The notes under the pieces: generated by a model
The model's input: the letters and a program-made list of their open reading frames with translations, nothing else
Databases searched by the model: none
What the model was told of the DNA's origin: nothing
Program-made: the position numbers and the translations under genes
Shown here: positions 8,517 through 16,720 of the stretch, in pieces
How the letters are laid out: each line of letters begins with the position of its first letter
Position numbering within the stretch: position 1 is the first letter of the stretch
NCBI GenBank assembly: GCA_003223935.1
Contig: QHXQ01000036.1
Location: 22,061 to 86,060, forward strand
Source of the DNA: Acidobacteriota bacterium
GTDB taxonomy: Bacteria > Acidobacteriota > Blastocatellia > Pyrinomonadales > Pyrinomonadaceae
DNA length: 64,000 nt
Reading direction: 5' to 3'

Positions 8517-9677
8517 TCATTGCGGCCGGCCCATCTGCGTGCTCAGTTCGTAGAGCGCGCGCCGGTAGAACTCTTCGCGCGCGTGCGCTGCCTCGTCCTG
8601 CGCCAGCAAGCCGCGGGCGACGCGATTGCGATGAAACGCCAGCTCACTTGCAGTGCTGTTATAGCGCGCACGCATGCGCCACATGGTCACGCCGCCGTGC
8701 CGAAACGCGCGCCAAGATGCGCCCATGCGCCCGCGCACGCTGCACAGGCACTCGTACTCCTGCTGTGTGAAAAAACCTTGTTGCAGATCGCTCGCCAGTT
8801 GTTCGCGCACGATCTGGCCCTCGCGTTGCAGGGCATAATAGATCGTCACCAGCACGGCGATGAAGACGGGCACCATGATGAAGAAGTAAACGACGAAATA
8901 GAGCACGGGGTTGAGCGAAGCAGACAAGTTCCACAGCCCGTGCAGCGACATGGCGACAAAGAGACCGACGAGCGGCGCGAGTATTCTGATGCCGCGTTTG
9001 TTCGTCTGGCTCGCAAGCCCTAAACCGATGCCGGTCATGCTGGTAAAGAGTGGGTGCGAAAACGGAGCCATCAGGCCGCGCAGGATGAAAGTGCCGAGCG
9101 AACCGGCCACACCGCCTTCGAGCGCCGCGCCGCCGTAGTATTGAATGTTCTCGGTCATCGCGAACCCGAGGCCGACCATCGCAGCATAGACGATGCCGTC
9201 AATCACGCCGTCAAACTCGTCGCGCTTCCACCAGAACAGTCCAAAGAGCACGAGCGCCTTCGAGGTCTCTTCGACAAACGGTGCGGAGATGACCGTCGCA
9301 AAGAACTCGCCCGCCTTGTCGCCCGCCAGCAGCGCGATGATGCCGCCGCTGATGGTGTTCATCACGAACGCGATGAAGATGGCGACGAGCGCGCCCCAGA
9401 AAAAAGCGGTCGCCAACATCCACGGCGGCTCCGGCTCGAAGCGATCGATCCACAACGCGAGCGAGACGTAGATGGGTACGGGCAGCGTCGCCAACACAAA
9501 CCCGATGAGCAGTGGCACAAGCCCCGTGCCGAGACCGATGAGCAACAGGGTCAACAGACCGAGCAACAACGCGACGAGGATCGCCGCAACGACGAGCATC
9601 GTGCGCAACGCGCTCTTGTGCCCTGCGCGCGGCGTCGGCGCGAGAGCGTCTGGGGCGGGAAAACTATAGTTGTTCAT
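8517..9677 (-). CDS. PrsW-family intramembrane metalloprotease
   Basis: The 386-residue protein has about eight membrane segments and the PrsW motifs: EETSK, a His in FSHPLFTSMTGIGLG, and HGLWN. In Bacillus, PrsW performs site-1 cleavage of an anti-sigma factor; the target here is unknown. The ATG at 9677 was chosen because the longer upstream frame is Arg-rich and unlike protein. The C-terminal 90 residues form a soluble tail with QREGQIVREQLASDLQQGFF and helical repeats. The zinc-ribbon gene ends 29 nt upstream, so the two are probably one transcript, and the pair may be functionally linked. Confidence 0.88.
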   Translation of the reverse strand: MNNYSFPAPDALAPTPRAGHKSALRTMLVVAAILVALLLGLLTLLLIGLGTGLVPLLIGFVLATLPVPIYVSLALWIDRFEPEPPWMLATAFFWGALVAIFIAFVMNTISGGIIALLAGDKAGEFFATVISAPFVEETSKALVLFGLFWWKRDEFDGVIDGIVYAAMVGLGFAMTENIQYYGGAALEGGVAGSLGTFILRGLMAPFSHPLFTSMTGIGLGLASQTNKRGIRILAPLVGLFVAMSLHGLWNLSASLNPVLYFVVYFFIMVPVFIAVLVTIYYALQREGQIVREQLASDLQQGFFTQQEYECLCSVRGRMGASWRAFRHGGVTMWRMRARYNSTASELAFHRNRVARGLLAQDEAAHAREEFYRRALYELSTQMGRPQ

Positions 9678-9706
9678 GTTCGACGCGCAAGCGAGCCGCC
9701 GGTTGT

Positions 9707-10120
9707 TTAACGACGCAGCAGCACGAACGCGATGACGACGAGCAGCAAGATGATCGCGCCGACGAGCAGCCAGACTGTCGCTCCGCTCCCGCTCGGCGCG
9801 GGTGCGATGGGCGCGACGGGCGGCGCTGACGGTCGGGTCGATAATGGTGGCGTGGCCGCGGGCGGCGCGCTGGTCGGGGTCGGCGTTGCGGCCGGCGCGC
9901 TGCTCGCAGGCGGCGGCGTTGCGGGCGTCGGCTTCGGCGCTGCGCCACCGGCCGCAGGCGGCGGCGCATTCCATTGCGACGGCGGCACGATGACGGTCGC
10001 ACCGAGGTCTGCCGCCGATTGTTTACGTTCAGCCGCTTGCGCCGACATCGGCGCACCGCATTCAGGACAAAACGCCTTCTGCTCAGGCACTGACGCGCCG
10101 CACTTGGAACATTTCGCCAT
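9707..10120 (-). CDS. Zinc-ribbon protein with Pro-rich linker and C-terminal membrane anchor
   Basis: The 137-residue product begins with a zinc ribbon (CSKCG, then CPECG; four Cys). A long Pro/Ala/Thr linker follows, and the chain ends in a single membrane helix (VWLLVGAIILLLVVIAFVLL) with Arg-Arg after it. This tail-anchored layout puts the ribbon in the cytoplasm. The ATG at 10120 directly precedes the ribbon; the upstream frame is not protein-like. It is co-directional with the PrsW-like gene 29 nt downstream, which may process or be regulated by it (inference). Confidence 0.8.
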   Translation of the reverse strand: MAKCSKCGASVPEQKAFCPECGAPMSAQAAERKQSAADLGATVIVPPSQWNAPPPAAGGAAPKPTPATPPPASSAPAATPTPTSAPPAATPPLSTRPSAPPVAPIAPAPSGSGATVWLLVGAIILLLVVIAFVLLRR

Positions 10121-10272
10121 ACACGAATTCTCCGCGCCGTCTGTTAATGAATGATCGTTGCTTGATGATGCGAAGCGAGGATGCGCCCGTCGTTGTCGGC
10201 GCGCACGAGCGATTCGACCGCTACCCGCAAGCGCGCCCAAGTATAAACGGATTCCTTCGGCGCTGCCAGCAA

Positions 10273-10376
10273 AAAAGCAAGGCTGAAGGCGGAAGGATGA
10301 GAGCTGAAGGAGAGACCGCTCAGCTTGAGTAGGCACTCTTTCAGCCTTCAGCCCTTATCCTTCCACCTTGCTTTCT
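10273..10376. repeat. Heptamer-repeat hairpin 3 (CTGAAGG / CCTTCAG)
   Basis: The left arm is AGCAAGG, CTGAAGG, CGGAAGG, ATGAGAG, CTGAAGG in 7-bp register. The complement of the right arm reads AGCAAGG, TGGAAGG, ATAAGGG, CTGAAGG, CTGAAAG. It lies between divergent genes at 10120 (minus) and about 10491 (plus), so it is not a conventional terminator here. Confidence 0.8.
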
Positions 10377-10490
10377 GTTGACAGCGCTGGGCGAAAGGTT
10401 GAGTATTATTGCCGTTTCGTTCGGGCCGGCGCTTGCCGCCGGATTGGTGAGAGAAGCGCGCCGGACTCTTCGGCGGCTGGAGAGTGTGAC

Positions 10491-11471
10491 TTGCCCACCG
10501 ATTCCGCAAACTACGCTTACACGCGCGAGGCGCGCTTACGCACGACGGGCGGCGCGCGGCCCGCGCGTCGTCCACGCCCGCGCTTGCCTTCGACCTTCGG
10601 TTACATGTTCGCGGCCGTCATCATCGCCGCCGCATTGTTCATCGCGGTCTGGTGGTTGTTGGCCGCGAGCGGCGACGACGCGCCGTTGCTGCCGGCTGGT
10701 CTGGCGGCGAGCGTCGTGTTACTCGTCGCGCTGGCGGCGCGCGAGATCGTGATGCGGCGCGCGTGGGCGCACTACACGCACGAGCTTGAGTTGCGGATGG
10801 GCGCGGGCGAGGCTTTGAAGTTGCAACCGGCGGGGCCTGCGGGCGGCAAAGTCAAAGTGAAGACGACCGGCGCGTCGTTTCGTGCGTTGCAGCAGCGGCT
10901 CGCGCAAGCCGACGAGATCGGCGCGCAGCAACCCGAAGCGCACCTTGAAGCTTATCGTCTGTGCGAACAATATCTCGCCAACTCGGAAGACGCGATCCGC
11001 GCGCCGGGCGTGGCGACGGACGTGCGCGTGGCCTTGCGCGCCGGGCAAGAGCGCGTGCGCGAATTGCAGAAGCACCATCTGCTCGCGTGGGCGCGCGGCG
11101 AGGCGCAACGGCTGACGCACGAGGCGCAACGACGTGCCAGCCCGTCGGCACGGATCGAGACAGCGATGCGCGCCGTCGAAGTGATCAATGAAGCGTTGCA
11201 GGTCTATCCCGAAGAGCCGGCGCTACGCGATTCGGCGTTGGCTGTGCGCAACTTCATCGCGTCGGTCAAGGTCGCACACTGGATCGAACTGGCCGAGCGC
11301 GCCGCTTTTCGCGGGCGCTACACGCGCGCCATCGCGCGCTACCGCGACGCGCTCTTCTATCTCTCGCGCGCAGACATGAGCAACGACGCACGCGATGAAG
11401 CGGCCACGCGCATCAACCGCGAGATCGAAATGCTGCGCGCCCGCGTCGCGCTCGACAAAAACAAGGGCTGA
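10491..11471 (+). CDS. Hypothetical membrane protein with cytoplasmic helical (TPR-like) domain
   Basis: The frame is open from 10368, but the first 40 codons overlap a repeat hairpin. A TTG at 10491 with GGAGAG 7 nt upstream is the best start, giving about 326 residues. Two adjacent membrane helices (FAAVIIAAALFIAVWWLL and a Val/Leu/Ala segment) form a hairpin. They are followed by about 230 residues of Ala/Arg/Glu-rich helices that resemble TPR-type pairs (AIARYRDALFYLSRAD, ARIETAMRAVEVINEAL). The stop TGA is part of the first heptamer of the following hairpin. No specific family was recognised. A scaffold role at the inner membrane is plausible but unproven. Confidence 0.7.
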   Translation: MPTDSANYAYTREARLRTTGGARPARRPRPRLPSTFGYMFAAVIIAAALFIAVWWLLAASGDDAPLLPAGLAASVVLLVALAAREIVMRRAWAHYTHELELRMGAGEALKLQPAGPAGGKVKVKTTGASFRALQQRLAQADEIGAQQPEAHLEAYRLCEQYLANSEDAIRAPGVATDVRVALRAGQERVRELQKHHLLAWARGEAQRLTHEAQRRASPSARIETAMRAVEVINEALQVYPEEPALRDSALAVRNFIASVKVAHWIELAERAAFRGRYTRAIARYRDALFYLSRADMSNDARDEAATRINREIEMLRARVALDKNKG

Positions 11472-11580
11472 GGACGGAGAGATGAGGGATGAACAAGAGT
11501 TGAACGATTGAGCCATCTATTGATTGATTCAATGAACCAATGACCAAATGAATCAATCGTTCAGCCCGCAGCCCTGCTTT
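11463..11580. repeat. Heptamer-repeat hairpin 4 (mixed heptamers)
   Basis: The left arm runs GGGCTGA, GGACGGA, GAGATGA, GGGATGA and on to TTGAACGATTGA. The right arm ends TCAATCGTTCA then GCAGCCCT, complementary to both ends of the left arm. A second AT-rich repeat (variants of CAATGA) fills the loop. The stop codon of the preceding gene (GGC TGA) is inside the first unit. Pairing is less perfect than in the others. Confidence 0.6.
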
Positions 11581-11666
11581 CCGATTTTCCGGTTTCTGTG
11601 CGACAATTAGTTGCCGCACACAATTGCAACCCGACGAACTGGACAACAAGAGTTGAGGATAGATTT

Positions 11667-12734
11667 ATGAACGCCGTAAAGATTCTCTGTGCGCTCACTT
11701 TGCTTACCACGCTCATCGTTCTGCCATCCGCCGCGCAACAGCCGACCGGACAGGCGCAGCCGTTTATTCCGACGGGCGATACTTCACCCGCCACGATTAC
11801 ATCATCCGCGCCTGACGCCGTCATGGGCGGCCCAAAGGATTATCCGCTCGGCCCCGGCGACGTGGTTGAGTTGCGCGTCTTCGGCGAGCAGCAGTTCGAT
11901 GGCGTTTATCAAGTGGACAGCGATAATAATCTCACGGTGCCGTTTATCGAACAGCCGATCAACGTGCGCTGTCGCACGATTAAAGACGTGCGCAAAGATG
12001 TCGTGACCGCGTTGGCTAAGTTTCTCGTCAACCCGCAGGTCTATATGAACATCAAGCAGCAGAACAGCCGGCCGGCCGCAGTCGTGTATGGTGCGGTGCG
12101 CACGCCGCGCCTCTTTGAGATGCACCGTCGCGCGCGCCTGCTCGAACTGATCTCAACCAGCGGCGGCGTGACCGAACAGGCCAACGGCACGATCCAGATC
12201 ACGCACAGAGAAGAGGCCGTCTGCCCTGAGCCGGACGAGTTGACCGAGTCGAAGTCTGCCGTGCAGGGGACAGATGCTTCGGGGCTGGTGCCCTTTTCGA
12301 TCTACAGGGTGTCTGATCTGAAACTCGGTAAGGCCGAAGGGAATCCTTTCATTCGGCCGGGCGACATCGTGTACGTCGCCGAAGCGTCGCCCGTCTATAT
12401 CACGGGCGGTGTAACCGCGCCGCAGGGAATTTACCTGCGCGAGCATCTTATGTTGTCGCGGGCGATTGCGATGGTTGGCGGCCCGACTAAAGAGGCCAAG
12501 ACGAGTGAGGTACACATCTATCGGCAGAAAGAGGGCGGCGTGGACAGTAAGCCGATGATGGTTGACTTCCGAAAGATTCAGCGGCACGAACAGCCTGACA
12601 TCGAGTTGCAGCCTTACGACGTGATCGAAGTGCCGCTAAAAGGCTTCGACCTCAAAAAGTGGCTGCTCGGTGTCGGTCAGGGCAGCATAGGGCCCACTGT
12701 GACGAATGCAGCGACACGAGTAATCCTCTATTGA
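11667..12734 (+). CDS. Polysaccharide export outer-membrane protein (Wza/SLBB family)
   Basis: The mature protein would be a periplasmic/outer-membrane component for capsule or exopolysaccharide export. The 355-residue product starts at ATG 11667 with a signal peptide (ILCALTLLTTLIVLPSAA) and no lipobox Cys. The Poly_export domain follows (YPLGPGDVVELRVFGEQQF to VNPQVYMNI, about 65-140). Two SLBB-like segments come next (about 145-200 and 255-310: VYGAVRTPRLFEM and VYITGGVTAPQGIYLREH). No other polysaccharide gene is nearby, so it may serve a remote cluster. A strong terminator follows directly, making it monocistronic. Confidence 0.9.
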   Translation: MNAVKILCALTLLTTLIVLPSAAQQPTGQAQPFIPTGDTSPATITSSAPDAVMGGPKDYPLGPGDVVELRVFGEQQFDGVYQVDSDNNLTVPFIEQPINVRCRTIKDVRKDVVTALAKFLVNPQVYMNIKQQNSRPAAVVYGAVRTPRLFEMHRRARLLELISTSGGVTEQANGTIQITHREEAVCPEPDELTESKSAVQGTDASGLVPFSIYRVSDLKLGKAEGNPFIRPGDIVYVAEASPVYITGGVTAPQGIYLREHLMLSRAIAMVGGPTKEAKTSEVHIYRQKEGGVDSKPMMVDFRKIQRHEQPDIELQPYDVIEVPLKGFDLKKWLLGVGQGSIGPTVTNAATRVILY

Positions 12735-12752
12735 ACTGCATTTAGCGAGACG

Positions 12753-12793
12753 GAGAGGCTGACCGCCTTGACGCGGTCAGCCTCTCTTTGATT
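12753..12793 (+). terminator. Intrinsic terminator of the export gene
   Basis: A 14-bp perfect stem (GAGAGGCTGACCGC at 12753-12766 with GCGGTCAGCCTCTC at 12773-12786), a 6-nt loop and then TTTGATT. Confidence 0.9.
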
Positions 12794-12909
12794 ATGCGCT
12801 CGTCTCGTTCGGTGCGCGGTACGTTTCGGCGGCGCGCGTCGTCTGTGTTAGAGTATCGCTTCGTCAAACAGGCGAAGCAGTCAGCAAAATTTTTGGGAGA
12901 TAGTTTTTC

Positions 12910-13212
12910 ATGGCTCGAAGGAATGCTCCGGCGGTGGAGGCGCGCAGACGGCGGCGACGGATGACGCTGTTGTGGATCGCTGTGGCCGCCGCCATCGTCG
13001 TCGGTCTGATCTGGAAGGAACAGATCGCTCTGCTCTACGTGCTCGCTACCGTCAGCGTCACGGTCTTGCTCATCATCGTTGCCATCTCAGACCTGCACGA
13101 CACGCGCGCCGCGACCGAACCGCCATTGGACGCCGCCGCAGCCCTCGCCGACGGCACAGCCGCCGCGCCGCTTCGCACGTCGCCTGCCCGCACGACGGCC
13201 AAGCGACGCTAA
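12910..13212 (+). CDS. Small two-helix membrane protein
   Basis: The 100-residue product has a very basic start (ARRNAPAVEARRRRRR), two membrane helices (LLWIAVAAAIVVGLIW and IALLYVLATVSVTVLLIIVAI) and an Ala/Thr-rich soluble tail ending in KRR. GGGAG lies about 13 nt before the ATG. It is flanked by terminators on both sides and so forms its own unit. No family was recognised. Confidence 0.65.
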   Translation: MARRNAPAVEARRRRRRMTLLWIAVAAAIVVGLIWKEQIALLYVLATVSVTVLLIIVAISDLHDTRAATEPPLDAAAALADGTAAAPLRTSPARTTAKRR

Positions 13213-13262
13213 GTCGGCGCGAACTGTAACCGGCCTGCAACCGTAATATCACAGCCAAAATG

Positions 13263-13312
13263 AGCGGCGCGGGCGATGATCCATTTGTGATCATCGCCCG
13301 CGCCGCTCTTAG
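13263..13312 (+). terminator. Strong hairpin terminator
   Basis: A 19-bp perfect stem (13263-13281 with 13289-13307) has the core GGCGCGGGCGATGATC and a 7-nt loop, followed by CTTAGTGTTCTT. It closes the small membrane-protein gene 50 nt after its stop. The stem is unusually long for a terminator but has only a weak T tract. Confidence 0.75.
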
Positions 13313-13528
13313 TGTTCTTACGCCGAGTGCGTCAGAAACCGGGCGATTTTGAGTTTTTGAATCTCTGCTTGAACCAGAGACGAGATTATTGTTAAAGTCA
13401 TAACAGACGCGCGCGCCGCAGATGGGCGCGGGCGCAATGGCGCAGACAAAGAGTTCCCGCAGTCTGTGCATCGAATGAGTTAGCTCCCCCTCACAAAAAT
13501 AAATCCCCAACGAACAGGAAGGGTCAAC

Positions 13529-15634
13529 ATGAGTCGCACTTTTATCTCGCTGCTGCTGGCGGCCTGTCTGCTCGGCATGTCCTTGCCCGCGCGCCCTTAC
13601 ACTAATCAATACACGAGCAACTCCAACCTGATACGCTGGTCGAGCAACACGATCACCATCGCCTTCTCAACCTCGCTGTCGAGTCCGGGCGCGAACATCA
13701 AGCCGGGCACGGACGTGGTCGGCACTGTGCGGCGGGCGCTATTACGCTGGTCTGAGGCGGCCAACATACAGTTCGTCGAAACCTCTTCGGCGCAGCAGGA
13801 TGTGGGCCAAGACGGCGTGAACCTGATCACCATCGCCGACACGCCGACGAACCGAAACGTCTTTGCCAACGGCGGTGAGAATCAAGCACGCACGCGCGTC
13901 TTCTTCGATCCAAACACGGGCTTGATCTCGGAAGCCGACATCGTCATCAATCCGGCTGTCGGCGGCCGTAGCAGCTACGGCTTCTCGACCGATGGTACAG
14001 ACGACACCTTCGATCTGGAAGCGACCTTCACACACGAGATCGGCCACCTGCTCGGTCTCAATCACTCCGGCGTCATCGGCGCGACGATGCAGCCGCGCCA
14101 AGGGCGCAACTTCAACATGTCCGGCATCAACGCGCCCGCCTTAACCATGCGCACACTCGAAGACGATGACCTCGCAGGCATACGCGCGCTTTACGGCCAA
14201 CGCACGCCGCAGACGGTCGGCACACTCAATGGGCACGTCAACTACGGCGCGGGCGCGCACGTCTGGGCCGAGAATGCTGCGAGCGGACACGTCTTCGGCA
14301 GCGCCATCACGAAATCCGACGGCTCATACGAGATACAGCAGTTGCCGCCCGGACAGTATCGCGTCGGCTGTGAGTTCTTGGATGAGCCAGTCGTCGCCGC
14401 AGAGATCGCGCCGAATAGCGGCCCCTTTGCAGGCATCGGCGCGCAGCCCGCGTTTATGACTGTCGAAGGGCAGACAACCGTCAACCCCGGCGCAGTGACG
14501 ACGCTCAACCTGACGGTCAATACAGGCAGCGCACCGACACTTCATCCGGCCGTGTTCGGCGTCAACGGTCTGCTGATCGCTTCGCCGACGCAGATCGCCG
14601 CCGGAGAGACCGCTCGCCTCTACGTCGGCGGCTTCGGTGTTGACGCAGTGACCGCCACAGGCTTCAGCTTCAACACGCCGTTCATCACGATTGACCGGAA
14701 CAGCTATCAGGTCGAGAACAACGCCGCGTTTGGCGTCACCTATCCGATTGTCAGCTTCAACATCACAGTGGCAGACACGGGCAAGTTTGGCGATTACAGT
14801 CTGCGCATGCAGCGCCCGGACACGGGCGAGATCAGTTATCTCGTCGGTGGCCTTGCGCTCGATCCTTACGTGCAGTACGTCGAACTCAATCCGATTGACC
14901 GCAACGACCTCTTCGTCACGCAGCAGTACCTAGACTTCCTCTTCCGCCAACCCGATCAAGCGGGCTTCAATGCGTGGCTGAACGTCTTGAACAACTGCTC
15001 GGATGTGCACAACGACCCGACATGTGATCGCATCCTCGTCTCTTCGTCCTTCTTCGGCTCGCCGGAGTTTCAACTCAAGGGCTACTTCGTCTATCGCTTC
15101 TACAAGCTCGCCTTCAACCGGCTGCCGACTTATGCCGAAGTCATCCCCGATATGATCAGCGTGACGGGGCAGACGCAACAAGAGGTCTTCCAGAAGCGCG
15201 CCGCCTTCGCCAACAACTTCGTGCAGCGCCCCGCCTTCGTCAGCCTCTACGGCGCTTTGTCGAACACGGACTTCGTGAACACGCTGATGGCGCGCTACAG
15301 CTTGACGCAGATCACGACGCCCGATCCACAGAACCCCGATGGCACGCAGAAGGTGACGTTGACCAACGCCGATCTGATCAACGGGCTGAACGCAGGCACG
15401 CTCACGCGCGCGCAAGTCGTGCGTGCGATTGCCGACAGCGATCAAGTCTTCCAACTCGAATTCAATCAGGCGTTCGTCTATATGCAGTATGTCGGTTATC
15501 TCCGGCGCGACCCGGAGCCGGCCGGCTATCAAGGCTGGCTCAACTACTTGAACACGCACCCGACCGACTCGCGCACGATGGTGCGCGGCTTCGTGGACTC
15601 GGCCGAATACCGCTCGCGCTTCGGGCAGCCATAG
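13529..15634 (+). CDS. Secreted matrixin-type zinc protease with C-terminal DUF4214-like modules
   Basis: The 701-residue protein has a Sec signal peptide (ISLLLAACLLGMSLPARP). Its catalytic domain contains HExxHxxGxxH (H169, E170, H173, H179 in THEIGHLLGLNH), with a Met-turn candidate in the following segment (TMRTLEDDDL). Residues about 230-290 resemble a carboxypeptidase-regulatory/SdrD-B fold (GHVNYGAGAHVWAEN to GSYEIQQLPPGQYRV), and another beta-domain follows. From about 457 to the end there are DUF4214-type helical modules (QQYLDFLFRQPDQAGFNAWL, FFGSPEFQLKG, YLRRDPEPAGYQGWL). The same module ends the 1346-residue protein at 26151-30191. GGAAGGG precedes the ATG. It probably acts outside the cell or on the surface. 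Confidence 0.9.
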   Translation: MSRTFISLLLAACLLGMSLPARPYTNQYTSNSNLIRWSSNTITIAFSTSLSSPGANIKPGTDVVGTVRRALLRWSEAANIQFVETSSAQQDVGQDGVNLITIADTPTNRNVFANGGENQARTRVFFDPNTGLISEADIVINPAVGGRSSYGFSTDGTDDTFDLEATFTHEIGHLLGLNHSGVIGATMQPRQGRNFNMSGINAPALTMRTLEDDDLAGIRALYGQRTPQTVGTLNGHVNYGAGAHVWAENAASGHVFGSAITKSDGSYEIQQLPPGQYRVGCEFLDEPVVAAEIAPNSGPFAGIGAQPAFMTVEGQTTVNPGAVTTLNLTVNTGSAPTLHPAVFGVNGLLIASPTQIAAGETARLYVGGFGVDAVTATGFSFNTPFITIDRNSYQVENNAAFGVTYPIVSFNITVADTGKFGDYSLRMQRPDTGEISYLVGGLALDPYVQYVELNPIDRNDLFVTQQYLDFLFRQPDQAGFNAWLNVLNNCSDVHNDPTCDRILVSSSFFGSPEFQLKGYFVYRFYKLAFNRLPTYAEVIPDMISVTGQTQQEVFQKRAAFANNFVQRPAFVSLYGALSNTDFVNTLMARYSLTQITTPDPQNPDGTQKVTLTNADLINGLNAGTLTRAQVVRAIADSDQVFQLEFNQAFVYMQYVGYLRRDPEPAGYQGWLNYLNTHPTDSRTMVRGFVDSAEYRSRFGQP

Positions 15635-15681
15635 CCGGAAGGGAAGAAGGCAGTTATAAGGATATTTCCGATTAACTTTAG

Positions 15682-15933
15682 GCTATCGGCATGGCTGTTT
15701 AGGTTCTAAGCAGGCTTGCTGAGCTTCTAAGCAGGCTTGCTGAGCTTCTCACGCAGGTTGCTTAGCTTCTGAGCAGGTATGATTAGGTTCTAAGCAGACG
15801 TGCTCAGAAGCTAAGCACGTCTGCTCAAGACCTAAGCACTCGTGATGAGAAGCTAAGCAGGCTTGCTGAGAAGATAAACACGTCTGATTATCTTCTCACG
15901 CGGGCTGATTATGGCTTAAGCAAAGGCAAATTG
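15682..15933. repeat. Tandem array A: about ten 21-bp units
   Basis: Units in exact 21-bp register start at 15703, 15724, 15745, 15766, 15787, 15808, 15829, 15850, 15871 and 15892. A degenerate unit lies on each flank. The shared core is CTAAGCAGGCTTGCTGAG, and many units carry near-palindromic AGCAGGCTTGCT. No indel occurs in 210 bp. In the plus frame that starts with each unit the peptide is a heptad series (xLSRLAE) interrupted by stops in units 3 and 4, so present-day coding is unlikely. It lies between the matrixin gene and the terminator shared with the subtilase. Confidence 0.9.
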
Positions 15934-15969
15934 CTTCTATTGCCTGCTGCTTTGCTCATCCACAGACAA

Positions 15970-16015
15970 AGAGAGCGGGGCGAGTTGATCAAACAACTCG
16001 CCCCGCTCTCTGTTT
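15970..16015. terminator. Bidirectional intrinsic terminator
   Basis: An 18-bp perfect stem (15970-15987 with 15994-16011; core GAGCGGGGCGAGTTG) and loop ATCAAA are followed by GTTT on the plus strand and TTGTCTGTG on the minus strand. It sits between the convergent matrixin and subtilase genes and can serve both. Confidence 0.85.
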
Positions 16016-16066
16016 ACCTGCTGGCGGTTGCGTCGGAATCGTCAGCAGGTATGGCCGGTGAGCCAC

Positions 16067-16720
16067 CTAGTCGCCCAGGATGATGATCCCATCGCCCATC
16101 AGGATACCATCACCGAGCACGATCCCATCGGCAAGGATGATGCCATCGCCCATGATAATGATGCCATCACCCATCACGATCCCGTCGCCCATTACGATGC
16201 CGTCGGCGCGCAGCTTACTGTCGGCGAGGATGATGCCATCGCCCATCACGATGCCATCACCCATAACGATGCCGTCGCCCATCACGATCCCGTCGGCGAG
16301 AATGATGCCATCACTCATGACGATGCCGTCGCCCATCACGATGCCATCGCTGAGCGGGCGATTATCGCCCAGGATAATGATGCCGTCGCTCTTCATCGTC
16401 CCATCGGCGAGGATGATGATGCCATCGCCCATCACGATGCCATCACCCATAACGATGCCGTCGCCCATCACGATCCCGTCGGCGAGCGTCAACTGACCTT
16501 TGTGCACGACTGCATCACCGAAGATGATCCCGTCAGCGTTCGTGTGATCGCCCATCACAATGCCGTCGCCCATCACGATGCCGTCAGTCAACAGGATGCC
16601 GTCACCCAGCATGATGCCGTCGCCCATCACGATGCCGTCGGCGAGGATGATACCGTCGCCCATGACGATGCCGTCGCCCATGACGATGCCGTTTGTCAGG
16701 ACGGGCCGGTTGGCGAAGAT
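16067..16720 (-). repeat. 18-bp coding repeats of the subtilase tail
   Basis: About 35 copies of an 18-bp unit (on the plus strand, variants of ATGCCATCGCCCATCACG) encode the DGIVMG hexads. Third-position changes are common between units (GCCGTC, GCCATC, CCCGTC), so the peptide is better conserved than the DNA. This points to selection on protein sequence rather than recent duplication alone. Spacer insertions keep the reading frame throughout. Confidence 0.9.

Noticed and set aside
8520..9710. Long plus-strand frames (167 and 218 codons) opposite the PrsW-like gene
   Set aside because: Their composition is His/Arg/Glu-rich without any pattern, while the minus strand carries clear membrane helices and PrsW motifs.
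15682..15933. Array A as a CRISPR array
   Set aside because: The 21-bp units are directly adjacent with no spacers, and no cas genes are present.
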